64,000 nt of DNA from Gloeocapsa sp. PCC 7428 (GCF_000317555.1 NC_020051.1:1-64000), one strand, 5' to 3'. Counted from the first letter of the stretch, positions 1 to 10,161 are shown. The notes: a model not told the origin generated them from the sequence alone. Translations and numbers: made by a program.

Positions 1-36
1 TACATTGTTATATTGGAATTCCAATATAACAATGTA
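1..36. repeat. 36-bp perfect palindrome
   Basis: Positions 1-18 are the exact reverse complement of 19-36, centred on GGAATTCC. The palindrome begins at the first base of the window, so it may extend further left. Further short TGTAC-containing motifs follow within 310 bp. It could be a protein-binding site, a cruciform at a replication or resolution region, or the inverted end of a mobile element. No gene nearby decides between these. Confidence 0.85.
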
Positions 37-1679
37 CGCTCGTGTTTACCTGTATATACAGTCAAATTTTTAACTGTACAGGGTCAACTTGGTCAACTTA
101 TCCGCCCTTACCTAGATTTATACAGATATTTTAGGGCATGAGTATGCTAGTCTAGAGTGCTTATCTAACAAGGCTTTTACATTTACATTGCATAGATGCA
201 CCTATACAGCTTGCTCGTACAACTGTATAGATGTACAAATATGTCTGTAAGATTGTAGGAATTGCTGTACATATACACTTTTAATTTATTCGCCTTTCAG
301 TAATTGTACGCTCGTAGGAGTGCCTCTGCTCTGTTGATTGTTGGTTGGCTCTTTAGCCTAAAGCAGTGCGATCGCATCCCTATCGTAGCCTCTATTGGTT
401 GCTGATATAGCATACTGCGATTGTTTGACTTTGTTTCTAGCTATCAGCGCGATCACTTGCTTCTTGTGCCTTCATCATTGCTGAGTCAAACAGTGCGATC
501 AAGTGCTAGCCTTGCCTCTAACCGTGTTCTGCTATTGCCTGCCCTGCTGTACTCAGTATAATGCGTCATTTCCCTTGCCTGTCCTCGCTTGCTAGCTCAA
601 GCTCCGCTACTATGCCTCGCCTGATCCTGGATGAATTTCGGGTTTAGCTCGTAGCCTTGCTGATATTGAAGGGCGATCGCTCACATCGCTCACTTTGAAC
701 TCAAGCCTTAGTCCTATCTTACTTAAGCGTATAAAATTGTCTGGCTCCACTGAGCGCCATTATTATACAGCTAAATTTTTGCTGACTAACCGTACGCCTA
801 AACCAGTATTTGTGGTGCTATCTCTGCAATCGCAGCCCTGAGTACTTACCTGTCCGCTACTCCTGCCTGCTACGGCTCAACTGTCTTCGCCCCTAAAAAA
901 CTAAACTAAATCTAAAAACTAAACCTCACTCTCACTCTACATAACAACATGCTGGTTGCACTGTCAGCCTATCGGCTTTAGAGGATGGCAATTCACTGGC
1001 ACGGGCTTTTGGTTTACTAGCGTAGGTGGTCGCCCACCACACCCGCAGCTTGCAATTGATTGCTCTGGGCAATTTGCACATCATCACACAGTCTCTGGAC
1101 TTGAGGCAGAGCAGTCAATCGAGCCGCCATGCACGCTATGTTGACTGACTAGGATTATGACTGGCTTGAGTTGGTGGCTCTGTCATTCTGTCATGATGTA
1201 GTAGAATTGCTGCTACGGCGTTCCCCAACAAGTTAAACTAATTCGGGATTACACACTTTTGCAATACCGAGTTGTTTGACGTTGGGAAAGCTGCATTCAA
1301 TTTTGAGCCATATCGAAGGAGTTATTATCTGCTCCAGCCTTGATGTACGGTTATTGCTATTGGTGTTGGACGCGCGCGGTGCAGGTGAGGGGCAGCTTTG
1401 GGTTGACTTGGTTGCCTTCATTGGCATTGTTTTGTTTCAGTTCCACCACACCTCAAGCAGTGATCGCTACTTTCCTACTCCTGGTGCATGGGGTTCATCC
1501 TACTCCTTCTGACAGCTTCAGGGTTAGATTCCAACCTTCTCCTTATAACTCTTTGACATGACATTCCTCAAATTTCGTTGCACATTTGGTAGGGACACCG
1601 ACAATATTCATTAAAAAATTCGACAGTTTTGTTTCACAGCAGTAATAGCACACGGAAAATCGTATTTTGAATTAAATAA
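37..1679. other. Long stretch without recognisable genes
   Basis: Short open frames here (for example near 956-1144 and 1276-1561) show no domain I recognise and no convincing ribosome-binding site. The stretch contains several HIP1-like GCGATCGC/GCGATCA words. The motif TGTACGCTCGT occurs twice (about 34-44 and 305-315), and other TGTAC or CTGTA words cluster in 34-310. The rest looks like decayed sequence. Confidence 0.5.
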
Positions 1680-1694
1680 TTGGCTAAATTGAAG

Positions 1695-2132
1695 ATGTAT
1701 GTTTTCGATAGCTGCATTTTGGTTGCAGCACTACGCTCTCGACGAGGTGCTAGTTTTTTGATTCTGAGCGCTCTGAGGCAACGAGCCATTACTGGATGTC
1801 TTTCAGAAGCCCTTTTTCTTGAATATGCTGATGTGTTGAAGCGCGACGAGAACCTACGACAGTTTTGGACTTCACTAGAGGAGGTCGATGTGGTACTAGG
1901 AGTGCTGGCAGATGTTTTGAAGCCAGTTCCTATCTATTTCCAATGGCGACCGCAACTAAGCGATCCCAATGACGAAAGAGTTTTAGAATGTGCTATCAAT
2001 GCTCAAGCTACGGCAATTGTCACGTTTAATGAACGAGATTTCCTGCCCTCTACATCACAATTCGGCATTGCAGTGATTCAGCCTGGAGTTTTGGTTCGAG
2101 CCTTGAATTTAAAGGAGCGTTTAAGCGAATGA
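1695..2132 (+). CDS. PIN-domain toxin (putative toxin of a TA pair)
   Basis: Single PIN ribonuclease domain, the usual size for COG1569-type toxins. Acidic residues expected for the metal-binding RNase site are visible: the Asp in VFDSCIL near the N-terminus, the Glu in FLEYADVL, the Asp cluster in SDPNDERVLE, and the Asp ending TFNERDF. I chose ATG 1695, which places the first catalytic Asp in the usual position; an in-frame TTG at 1680 would add five residues. Its stop overlaps the start of the next gene by four bases (ATGA), so the two are translationally coupled. RNase activity is inferred from the family. Confidence 0.8.
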   Translation: MYVFDSCILVAALRSRRGASFLILSALRQRAITGCLSEALFLEYADVLKRDENLRQFWTSLEEVDVVLGVLADVLKPVPIYFQWRPQLSDPNDERVLECAINAQATAIVTFNERDFLPSTSQFGIAVIQPGVLVRALNLKERLSE

Positions 2133-2365
2133 GTTCTTATCTATTGCAATTACCGGAAGAGTTAATGCAAGAAGTACGGCAGTTAGCTGCGGCAAGTCAA
2201 ATCCCCCTAGAGCAATGGTTGATTGCTGCAATTACCCAGCAGCTAGAAGTCGAACGCTCTCTCTCACGCTTGCGGCAAGCAGCACAAGTTGCCGATTACG
2301 AGAGATTTGACCAGATTTTGGCAAGAGTACCAGATATTGAACCGATGCTGGGAGATGAACTTTAA
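2129..2365 (+). CDS. Ribbon-helix-helix-like antitoxin partner
   Basis: A 78-residue protein whose N-terminal part (LQLPEELMQEVRQLAAAS, then a second helix with PLEQWLIAAI) has the beta-helix-helix pattern of CopG/RHH DNA-binding antitoxins. The acidic C-terminus probably contacts the toxin. The gene order is toxin first, antitoxin second, with a 4-bp overlap, the reverse of many TA operons but common for cyanobacterial PIN pairs. Family membership is inferred from pattern and context only. Confidence 0.65.
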   Translation: MSSYLLQLPEELMQEVRQLAAASQIPLEQWLIAAITQQLEVERSLSRLRQAAQVADYERFDQILARVPDIEPMLGDEL

Positions 2366-2511
2366 CATACTTGTCGCATTCCTCGATCAGCGTCCTCTGT
2401 TCCACAGTATCTGCCTCTGTCTTAGAGCCTTTGATTCCTTGCTCTTCCATAGATCGCTCCCAAGCTAACTTAGGCAAAACCTACTAAGCGCGATCGCGTT
2501 CTTCAGCCGTT

Positions 2512-2673
2512 CTTCCTACAATCACGACATCGGACAGTGGGCATCCACAATCAGGAACTTGCCGACACGTTACCATCTTGAGCGAAGATGTTGCTAGACA
2601 TAGTCAGGCTTTGAACCTAGACTTTGAGCCCTTATCCAACTGGGAGGCGATCGCACATCCTCTTCACTGGTAA
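2512..2673 (+). pseudogene. Possible C-terminal fragment of an unrecognised protein
   Basis: One frame without an initiation codon ends at a TAA at 2671 and reads like real protein (…ILSEDVARHSQALNLDF…NWEAIAHPLHW). An upstream TAA interrupts the same frame, so only a tail of roughly 50 codons remains. I cannot assign a family. It lies between the TA pair and the transposon relic, where other fragments occur. Confidence 0.25.
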
Positions 2674-3004
2674 CATGTTTCCTATCCCTAGAACCCTCTA
2701 CTCTTTTTATTCGGTTTTCTACACCTTTTGGTTCGGTTGAAAGGCTTCTATCTACAAAAGGTTACATTCTACAACTGAGATGAATTTGGTGGATGGGCAG
2801 CAGTTTGGTACTAATCTAGCCTAGTTCACTCAACGTCATCTATTGTTCCCAGGTTTAATGACTGGACACCCAGGCATTATCGCTCGTCGAGCAACTTGAT
2901 TCTACACCTCACCAGACAATGACATTTAACGTGGTACTTTTTGTTTAACTGTTTAGCTTCCGTCCTCATATGGCACAAGCTTCGGCTATCCTTATCGATA
3001 TCTC
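2674..3004. other. No gene seen
   Basis: Neither strand has a convincing frame here. It is where the rest of tnsC, and then tniQ, would be expected beyond the truncated tnsC relic. I could not recognise TniQ or Cas12k remnants by eye. Confidence 0.5.
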
Positions 3005-3149
3005 TTAATGCAACAGCGGCGACAAATAGCGTGAAACTTCTTCAAACGATAAATCTACAATGACGTTGCAGGCGTTCGATTTGTTGCTCAGTTGCCGCAT
3101 CAAGTTGACGTTGCGGGGGAATGATGATTTCGATCTCGCGCTGTGTCAC
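3005..3149 (-). pseudogene. tnsC: Truncated, frameshifted tnsC start (CAST/Tn7-like AAA+ regulator)
   Basis: A GTG at 3149 overlaps the tnsB stop by four bases, as in intact tnsB-tnsC operons. The first 30 or so codons (IEIIIPPQRQLDAA, then EQQIERLQ) match what I recall of the N-terminus of cyanobacterial CAST TnsC proteins. A frameshift near 3057 then moves the reading to a second frame (VDLSFEEVSRYL), which stops at 3005. The AAA+ Walker motifs are absent, so no functional TnsC remains. The assignment rests on position after tnsB and on remembered family sequences. Confidence 0.65.
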
Positions 3150-4742
3150 AGTAAGCCTGCCTTCCGTTTTAGGTCTTCGTAATCATAAACCCGCACATAG
3201 GGCACCGACTTCTTCGGCTTGATCGTCTCTGGCTCCGACTCGGTAACAGGTTCAGTTGCAGGCGAATTAACCAGGGAGGATGATACGCTGATGGGTGCAT
3301 CGGTTCCTACGATATCGGGTTGAGCAGCGGTGCGGGGTTTGGGCGCATTCCCGTTTTGTTTTTGCTGCTTTTGGAGTTTCTTGACGCGCTGATCACGATC
3401 GCGCACTTCGTCCAGCATCGATCGATTACTAATGGCTTTGCCTGCTTCTCGTTTGCGTTGGCTGAGTGTCTGGGCTTCTGCATATGACAAGGTTTCGGTT
3501 TCCCAGCCCTGAGCATGGGCACGAGTGAGAAACACTTCTTTACACTCTTGCACCTGATAAATGAAGACAGTCGTGATGTCGCGGGGGTCGTACCGCAGCA
3601 CGACCGATTCTCCGGCATAAGCAGCTAAATGTTCGCCAAGGTATGTTAGATTGGCGAACTGGAGATAGCCACTGCGGTACACCGTTCGGTGATCGCGTCG
3701 CATCAGGCACAGGTCTAACTCGCGTTCCCCTAACAGAGACAGTTGGGCAATGCGTCCGGCTTCCCACCGTCCGATGCGGCTTTGATCGCCCATACGGGCA
3801 TCGATCGCCGGGTTGTAGTGATCCACGATGTAGCGCACAAACAATTGCTCTAGCTGAATTAGCGTTAAACAAGCTTCGGTTTCCGCCACGGGCGATCGCG
3901 TTTCTACATTACTGCTGACATAGCCGGGTAAGGTTGAGAAAAATTGGGTATTGAATGTGCCAAAGGGTCGCTCGACAATCCCACCATCGGAGGGCTTGCG
4001 ACGCAGACACAGTACGATGCCTAATTCGGTTGCCACTTGCTCTAAGTGTTGCGCTCGAAAGTCTTTCCCCCCATCCGTATATAAATATTGTGGTAGCCCA
4101 TACGTCCCCCAGTTTCCCTGCAATTCATAGGCAGAACTGTATTGTTTGGGTAGGATCGCATGGCGTAATGCCAAACACACCACGGCGGCACTAGGCGCGT
4201 CAAAGCCGAGATGCATCCCCATAATGCACCGCGAGTAGGTGTCAACCACGAGCGTTAAGGTAGGTCGCCCTAAAACTTGCCCTGCCTGATCCACCACCAA
4301 CACATCAGCGCGGGTGTGATCCACCTGCCACACTTGATTCGACCACTCGATCCCAATCGCTAATCCTTCACGGGTGTTCAGCGTCAAACGGTCCTGTCGC
4401 CAGCAAGAGCGATCGCTTTTGCTGCTGCTGCTCGATTAACGGCTTCAAGATGCGGTAGACCGTCATGTGGCTCGGATACTCTTGTGTCCCTAGTTCTTGT
4501 GCCCGTACCTTCACCCGCACTGCCACTTGTGCCGGGTTCATTCTCCGACCGCCTCGATTCCCAGAGCGATAAGTTTTCACAATAAACTGCTGCCACTGAG
4601 AGCTGATGCGCGCTTCTCCTCGATCCGAGCGCGATCGCCGGATGATACTCTCCACTCCCTCCTCGCGTAATTGCCGCATCAGTCGGCGCACGCTCCGAAC
4701 GGTCATCCCTAACTTTTGTGCCGCTGCTGCTTGCCACGGCTA
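3146..4742 (-). pseudogene. tnsB: TnsB transposase relic of a type V-K CAST-family transposon
   Basis: This is a DDE transposase of the Tn7/Mu class. The C-terminal frame (3146-4387) has the catalytic core: the Asp in VWQVDHT, the Asp in LYTDGGKDF, and the Glu in GGIVERPFGT, followed by a Mu-type beta-barrel region and a basic tail. The N-terminal frame (4368-4742) has the helix-turn-helix part (QKLGMTVRSVRRLMRQL). The two frames are joined by a single-base frameshift near 4395-4400, within a region that would otherwise read RS-WRQDRLTLNTREG. The reading starts at a stop codon near 4740 with no initiation codon, so I estimate that roughly 60-70 N-terminal residues are missing. The sequence resembles TnsB of cyanobacterial V-K CRISPR-associated transposons. 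It is probably inactive. Confidence 0.8.
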
Positions 4743-4781
4743 TAAAAACGATTCATTGTGTAATCTTCAAAGATTGCTTCT

Positions 4782-4809
4782 TAGATTCTCTAGTAAACTG
4801 AAGAATCTA
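4782..4809. repeat. 8-bp inverted repeat between tnsB relic and RND gene
   Basis: TAGATTCT and AGAATCTA are exact reverse complements separated by 12 bp. The site lies just beyond the RND permease stop codon and could be part of its terminator, although no T-run follows. The centre (CTCTAGT…ACTGAAG) also loosely resembles the MerR-type dyads found elsewhere in the window. Confidence 0.4.
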
Positions 4810-4840
4810 GCTCTCAATTAAAACTTTTCTGACTGTTGAA

Positions 4841-7800
4841 TCAAGCCTGTTCATCAAAGATGTGGATGGATGGCGAGCGCATCAATCGTTCTCGAATCTT
4901 GCTAATCATGATGTAGAGCATGGGCACCACGAATAAACTCAAAAGTGTTGAAACTAACATTCCACCAAAAACTGCCGTTCCTAAGGATTGGCGACTAGCT
5001 GATCCGGCTCCAGTTGCCATAACCAACGGATAAATGCCTAACAGGGTAGAGATGGCTGTCATCAAAATTGGGCGTAATCGCTCCTGTGAGCCTTGTATAG
5101 CTGCTTTAGTAATTGAAAGTCCCTGATCGCGTAATCGATTGGCAAACTCTACAATCAAAATTGAGTTCTTGCTAGCTAAACCAATCAACATGACGAGTCC
5201 AACTTGACAATATACATCGTTATGTAACTCTCGCAGAGATTGAGCTGATAACGCTCCTAGAACCGCCAAAGGAACAGACAACACGATAATGAGTGGATCA
5301 ACAAAATTGTTGTACTGAGCTGCCAGAACCAGGAGTACAAAGAAAACACCTAACCCAAAAATGATGGGAGCCTGCCCTCCAGATTCTAGTTCTTCCAGAG
5401 AAATTCCTGACCACTCAAATCCCATGTTGGGAGGTAACACCTCAGCCGCCAATCTTTCCATGGCTTGAATAGCTTGTCCAGAACTAAACCCAGGCGCGGC
5501 TGTCCCATTAATTTCAATTGATCGATACAGGTTATAGTGATTAATCGTTTGCGGACCAGTTGTTTGAGTCATGGTCATGAGGTTACTCAAAGGAATCATT
5601 TCACCCTGTCTGGAACGCACGTACAACTGACTAATATGTTCTGGATTAGAACGAAATTGTTGATCTGCCTGGATATAAACACGATAGGTGCGACCAAATG
5701 CATTGAAATCATTGACGTAGCGCGAACCGAGATAGGTTTGCAGTGTACTGTAAATTTCATCGACTGAAACTTGCAATGCCTCCGCTTTATCGCGATCAAC
5801 TTCAAGCAACAGTTGTGGTGCGTTTGCCGTATAGGTGCTAAAAACAGCCTGCAATCCTGGGGTTTGATTAGCACGATTGAGCAGTTCACCCTTCATCTGA
5901 TCGAGCGTGCTAATATCACTGGTGGTACGATCGCTTCGATCTTGCAGTTGAAATACAAAACCACCTACACTGCCCAAACTTTGAATCGTCGGTGGATTGA
6001 TTGCCAGCACCGGAGCTTGCGGAATCGCCATCAGTGATCCTCGTACCCGATTCAGAATGCCTGATACCGTCTGTTCCGGATTGGTTCGTTCAGTCCAAGG
6101 CTGGAGGGGCGCAAACATAAATCCTCGATTAGGAGCATTGCCGCTAAATCCTACACCACCAACGGCAAAGGTTGCTCGGATTTCGGGCACGTCGAGCAAC
6201 TGTTGTTCCGCTTGCTCCACAATCTGTTTGGTGTAATTTAAGGATGTGCCATCGGGTCCTTGAATCAAATTGATGAAATATCCTTGATCTTCATCGGGTA
6301 AAAAGGCTTGTGGGACGCGCAGGTAAAGCCAACCCGTTAACCCTAAGGACGCGATAAACAGGATGAGCACGGCTCCCTTAAACCGAATGATGAAATGAAG
6401 GGCACGATTATAAACACGACGCAGCCAATTGAGAAACCCATTGATGCGATTAAAGCTCCAACCTAACCAGCCTCGTGATTGAGGCTGTTGACGTAGCAAT
6501 AGAGCAGAAAGGGCTGGAGTTAATGTCAAGGCATTAAAGGTAGAAATGGCGATTGCAAAGGCAATCGTCAGGGCAAATTGTTTGTAGAGTTGTCCAGTGG
6601 TTCCAGGGAAGAAGCCAACAGGAATAAACACTGCCATAAGAACTAACGATGTAGCGATGACTGCCCCAAATAGTTCGTGCATAGCTTCAATTGCAGCTCG
6701 AACTGGACTCAGCCCTTTTTCTTGAATTAAACGGGAAATATCTTCTACGATAACGATCGCATCATCCACAACCACTCCAGTTGCTAAAGTTAAACCAAAT
6801 AACGTCAGGCTATTGAGTGAAAAGCTGAATAGTTTTACGAATATAAAAGTGCCAATCAAAGAAATAGGAATTGTGATGGCTGGAATGATCGTGGTGCGCC
6901 AGTCCTGTAAGAAGATGAAAATTACCAGCACAACTAGCAACACCGCTTGAACCAGAGTGATGACGACTTCCTTGAAAGATGCCTCTACAAACAATGAAGA
7001 ATCATAGGGAATGTCGTAGGTCAAGCCAGCAGGAAAGCTCTCTGCCAATCGTTGCATTTCAGTCTTGACCGCTTTTGCAATGTTCAAAGCATTGCTGCCT
7101 GGAATCTGAATCACTTGATAGCCAACTGAAACATGTCCTCTATAGCTGGCGAACGAGCTATAGTTTTCAGCCCCTAACTCGACCCGACCCACATCTTTCA
7201 ATTTCACCAGTGTGCCATCAGTTTCGGCCTTCAGCACAATCTCCTCAAACTCGTTTGCGTCTCTCAGTCTACCGATCGCCTGCAAGTCAATTTGATATAG
7301 CTGTTTATCAGGTACAGGTGGTTGCCCAATGCTACCAATCCCTATTTGGATATTTTGCTGATTGAGGGCACTAATTACGTCCTGAGCAGTAAGGTTACGG
7401 CTGGCGAGTCGATTAGGGTCTAGCCAAACCCGCATCGCGTAACGACGTTCGCCAAAAGTAAGAATGTTGCCAACGCCCTCAATGCGCCGGAGCGGGTCTA
7501 GTACATAGAGATCCACATAATTACTAATAAAAATGTCATCATAGCGATCGTCTTCGCTATAGATTGCCATTGCTAAGACAATGCCGCTAGACTGCTTTGA
7601 TACCGATACGCCCGTTTGTTGCACAGCTTCTGGTAAGCGCGGTTCCACTTGCAGTACCCGATTTTGCACATCAGATGCAGCGACATCAATGTCATATCCC
7701 TGCTCAAAGGTGACGACGATCGTACTCGTGCCATCATTACTACTGGTCGAACTCATATACCGCATGCCTTCGACCCCATTAATCTGCCGTTCCAACACAG

Positions 7801-7990
7801 TAGTGACAGTGTCTTCGACGACTTGAGCATTGGCACCGACATAGTTTGCAGTCACCGTGATTTGCACCGGGCTGATGTCAGGATACTGCTCGACAGGTAA
7901 AGTCGGCAGGCTGACTAATCCCGCCACTAGAATAACCAAAGCACCAACGATCGCAAAAACAGGTCGTTTGATGAAGAAATCAGCGAACAT
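4841..7990 (-). CDS. RND efflux permease, HAE1 (AcrB-like) type
   Basis: Inner-membrane pump subunit of a tripartite exporter driven by the proton gradient. At 1049 residues it is the standard length, with twelve predicted membrane helices and two large periplasmic loops. Proton-relay residues are present: paired Asp in TGVVVDDAIVIVED (TM4) and the Lys in GLASKNSILIVEF (TM10). The N-terminus (FFIKRPVFA) and the VEQYPDISP segment are typical of the hydrophobe/drug (HAE1) branch and not of the heavy-metal branch. It follows the adaptor gene after a 32-bp gap and is the last gene of the operon. No TolC partner adjoins it; the one at 61.4 kb is a candidate. The substrate is unknown, but the operon starts with a metal-type MerR promoter. 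Confidence 0.95.
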   Translation of the reverse strand: MFADFFIKRPVFAIVGALVILVAGLVSLPTLPVEQYPDISPVQITVTANYVGANAQVVEDTVTTVLERQINGVEGMRYMSSTSSNDGTSTIVVTFEQGYDIDVAASDVQNRVLQVEPRLPEAVQQTGVSVSKQSSGIVLAMAIYSEDDRYDDIFISNYVDLYVLDPLRRIEGVGNILTFGERRYAMRVWLDPNRLASRNLTAQDVISALNQQNIQIGIGSIGQPPVPDKQLYQIDLQAIGRLRDANEFEEIVLKAETDGTLVKLKDVGRVELGAENYSSFASYRGHVSVGYQVIQIPGSNALNIAKAVKTEMQRLAESFPAGLTYDIPYDSSLFVEASFKEVVITLVQAVLLVVLVIFIFLQDWRTTIIPAITIPISLIGTFIFVKLFSFSLNSLTLFGLTLATGVVVDDAIVIVEDISRLIQEKGLSPVRAAIEAMHELFGAVIATSLVLMAVFIPVGFFPGTTGQLYKQFALTIAFAIAISTFNALTLTPALSALLLRQQPQSRGWLGWSFNRINGFLNWLRRVYNRALHFIIRFKGAVLILFIASLGLTGWLYLRVPQAFLPDEDQGYFINLIQGPDGTSLNYTKQIVEQAEQQLLDVPEIRATFAVGGVGFSGNAPNRGFMFAPLQPWTERTNPEQTVSGILNRVRGSLMAIPQAPVLAINPPTIQSLGSVGGFVFQLQDRSDRTTSDISTLDQMKGELLNRANQTPGLQAVFSTYTANAPQLLLEVDRDKAEALQVSVDEIYSTLQTYLGSRYVNDFNAFGRTYRVYIQADQQFRSNPEHISQLYVRSRQGEMIPLSNLMTMTQTTGPQTINHYNLYRSIEINGTAAPGFSSGQAIQAMERLAAEVLPPNMGFEWSGISLEELESGGQAPIIFGLGVFFVLLVLAAQYNNFVDPLIIVLSVPLAVLGALSAQSLRELHNDVYCQVGLVMLIGLASKNSILIVEFANRLRDQGLSITKAAIQGSQERLRPILMTAISTLLGIYPLVMATGAGSASRQSLGTAVFGGMLVSTLLSLFVVPMLYIMISKIRERLMRSPSIHIFDEQA

Positions 7991-8022
7991 AAGCTAACTC
8001 TGTAATACTAGAAATTCCGGTG

Positions 8023-9309
8023 CTAGGACTCAGGGGTAATCGGTACACCATCCCTTAGAGCCAGGACTCCTGAGGTAACAATGCTTTCTCCTGGCTCTAA
8101 TCCATCAAGAACTTGATAATCATTGCCCTCCACGCTGCCGAGTTCAACCAAGCGCTGTCGAGCCACGAATCCTAACTCTGAAGGTTCAATCACATAAACG
8201 AAGGCTTCCCCACCTAAGCGAGTCACGGCAGTTGTGGGAATAAGTACACCGGGTTGCTGATTCCAAATCACGCTTGCCCGCACAAATTGATCGGTTCGCA
8301 ATTGCCCATCAGAATTGTCAAGCGAGGCTTTGACAAGAACAGATTGCGTTGTGTTAGCTGTGTTAGGAGCAATGAAAAAAACTTGGCTAGTTCCCAATTT
8401 GCGACCCTGGCTGTCGAATAACTCAACTGGGCTGCCTACTTGCAGTTGAGTTGCCTGCTCAGCCGGGATTGAAAAATTTACCTCTAGCGAATCATTCTCT
8501 GAAACGCTGATCAACTCGGTAGAGGTATCTACGAAGTCACCTACTTTCACAGGAATGTCGCCTACAACACCTGCAAACGGAGCCGCAATTTGAAAATACT
8601 GAAGCTGCACCTGTTGTTCTTGAATCCGTGCTTGAGCTTCCTGTACTGCCTTCTCAGCCCGAACAACGGCAGCTTGTTGCGCTTGAATTTGTTCTACAAT
8701 CGCATTGAGGTTAGCCCGCGCGACTTCAATGCGGTTAGCATACTGGTCTCGTGTCTGTTGCGAAACAGCTCCCACTTCAGCCAGTGCCGCATAGCGTTCA
8801 TATTCTTGTTGATTAAGTTCAACATCCGATAATTTAGATACTCGTTCAGCTTCGAGCGAGCGCAATATAGCTCTGACATTCTTCACATTCGCTTGAGCCG
8901 ATTCTACTGCTGCACTGGTACTGCTGACAGCCGCTTGTTGTTCATCTGGATCAATTTGAATGAGTACGGTTCCGGTAGTAACTCGTTCTCCGGGGGTCGC
9001 CAAAATCTGAGTAATTTGACCCTGAATTCTAGGTCGTAATGTTACGGAACGGCGCGATCGCACATTAGCGATGAACTCCGATCTCTCCTGAATGAGGCGC
9101 GGCTGTAGGGTCAAGGTTTTGACGGGCATCGCCGGTTGCTGGGCAGTTGCAGGAACTGGCTCACGACTCGGAGCCAGAACCCACCAAACTCCCAGCCCAC
9201 CGCCCCCTAGCAACAGCAGTCCTAGCAACCACCCCAGGCGAAAGCGACGAGGACGGACTGAAGCCCTTTGAGAAGATGAATTCATTGCAGAAAAATCAGA
9301 TGATTCCAT
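8023..9309 (-). CDS. RND periplasmic adaptor (membrane fusion protein)
   Basis: Links the RND pump at 4841-7990 to an outer-membrane channel. The 428 residues comprise a short basic N-terminus, one membrane anchor (about residues 24-45, Gly/Leu-rich), a lipoyl/barrel-sandwich half (RSVTLRPRIQGQI), a long alpha-helical hairpin rich in Gln/Ala/Glu (about 130-245), the second lipoyl half (FAGVVGDIPVKVGDFV), then beta-barrel and membrane-proximal domains. No lipobox is seen, so it is anchored by the helix. It lies 22 bp after the glutaredoxin-MauE gene and is transcribed with it. Confidence 0.93.
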   Translation of the reverse strand: MESSDFSAMNSSSQRASVRPRRFRLGWLLGLLLLGGGGLGVWWVLAPSREPVPATAQQPAMPVKTLTLQPRLIQERSEFIANVRSRRSVTLRPRIQGQITQILATPGERVTTGTVLIQIDPDEQQAAVSSTSAAVESAQANVKNVRAILRSLEAERVSKLSDVELNQQEYERYAALAEVGAVSQQTRDQYANRIEVARANLNAIVEQIQAQQAAVVRAEKAVQEAQARIQEQQVQLQYFQIAAPFAGVVGDIPVKVGDFVDTSTELISVSENDSLEVNFSIPAEQATQLQVGSPVELFDSQGRKLGTSQVFFIAPNTANTTQSVLVKASLDNSDGQLRTDQFVRASVIWNQQPGVLIPTTAVTRLGGEAFVYVIEPSELGFVARQRLVELGSVEGNDYQVLDGLEPGESIVTSGVLALRDGVPITPES

Positions 9310-9331
9310 AACTCAACCCCAATCATCCTAC

Positions 9332-10156
9332 TCATTTAGCTTCGTAGTTTCCTTCTCGTAGCTGCACCACCGCTGGAGGCAATGCTTCTAGACTTCGCAT
9401 CGACTGAATATTTGCCTCTGACAATGCAGAAAAGGTTAGCACTCCACCCATCACTGCCATGATTGCGTTCTCAGCAAAACTGACGACACCCAGTGGTGCT
9501 TTAGAGTTACCGCCCACACAAGCGCAATTTAACGCCAGCTTATCAATGTAGACCGCTTTGAAGACCGAAATTGCACCACTCACACCAACAATCAATGACC
9601 CAATTCCAGTAGCAAGCGGGGCAACGCCAGAGAGAAACCCAAGCCCAATTAGTAACTCAGCAAAGGGATAGATTTTTCCATAGGGCTTGAAGCGCTTGGT
9701 GACGAGGTCATATTTTTCAAAGCTCTCGGCAAAAGCGTTAATATCCATCAATTTGAGCGAAGCCAGCATTGAGAGCGAAAATCCCATGAAGCCAGGAATT
9801 CCAAGCGATGTGGCAAGCGCCATTAGTCCGGCCGTCGAGAAGACCGCAGCGACTGGAGTATAGGAATACTCGGCTTTTTCTGCTTCTACCTTTAGCCGTT
9901 CTGCCAAATCTGTGTAACCTCCAACTCGTTCTTTACCAAAGAAAATCTGAGGGGTAGTGGCAACACCGTATTTTGCTTTGAACTGATCGACTTCTTGGCG
10001 CGATCGGAGTTTAACATCCTCGAATTCCATACCTTGCTCCTGAAGCAATTTGATCGCACGAAGTCCCCAAGGGCACTCATGCTCAGGCATAGACATCCGA
10101 TAAACAGTAACGGATGTAGCAGTCGTATTTTTAGTTTTTCGATTCATAACAGTCAT
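9332..10156 (-). CDS. Glutaredoxin-MauE/DoxX fusion membrane protein
   Basis: Residues about 15-90 form a glutaredoxin-like fold with a CPWG active-site motif (one Cys only in the usual CxxC place) and the cis-Pro segment VATTPQIFF. Residues about 95-250 form a four-helix MauE/DoxX-like membrane domain with the signature CACVGGNSKAPLGVVS. Such proteins are thought to handle thiol or disulfide exchange at the membrane; this is family inference. ATG 10156 has a strong GGAGG seven bases upstream. It is the first gene of the RND operon, downstream of the MerR-type promoter at 10316-10347. Confidence 0.8.
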   Translation of the reverse strand: MTVMNRKTKNTTATSVTVYRMSMPEHECPWGLRAIKLLQEQGMEFEDVKLRSRQEVDQFKAKYGVATTPQIFFGKERVGGYTDLAERLKVEAEKAEYSYTPVAAVFSTAGLMALATSLGIPGFMGFSLSMLASLKLMDINAFAESFEKYDLVTKRFKPYGKIYPFAELLIGLGFLSGVAPLATGIGSLIVGVSGAISVFKAVYIDKLALNCACVGGNSKAPLGVVSFAENAIMAVMGGVLTFSALSEANIQSMRSLEALPPAVVQLREGNYEAK

Positions 10157-10161
10157 AATTT

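Noticed and set aside
956-1561. Several open frames of 60-80 codons in the left stretch
   Set aside because: They overlap on both strands, have no recognisable motif and no convincing ribosome-binding site, so they are probably chance frames in decayed DNA.
2232-2477. 81-codon minus-strand frame over the antitoxin
   Set aside because: It overlaps most of the antitoxin gene on the other strand and its composition looks like a shadow frame.
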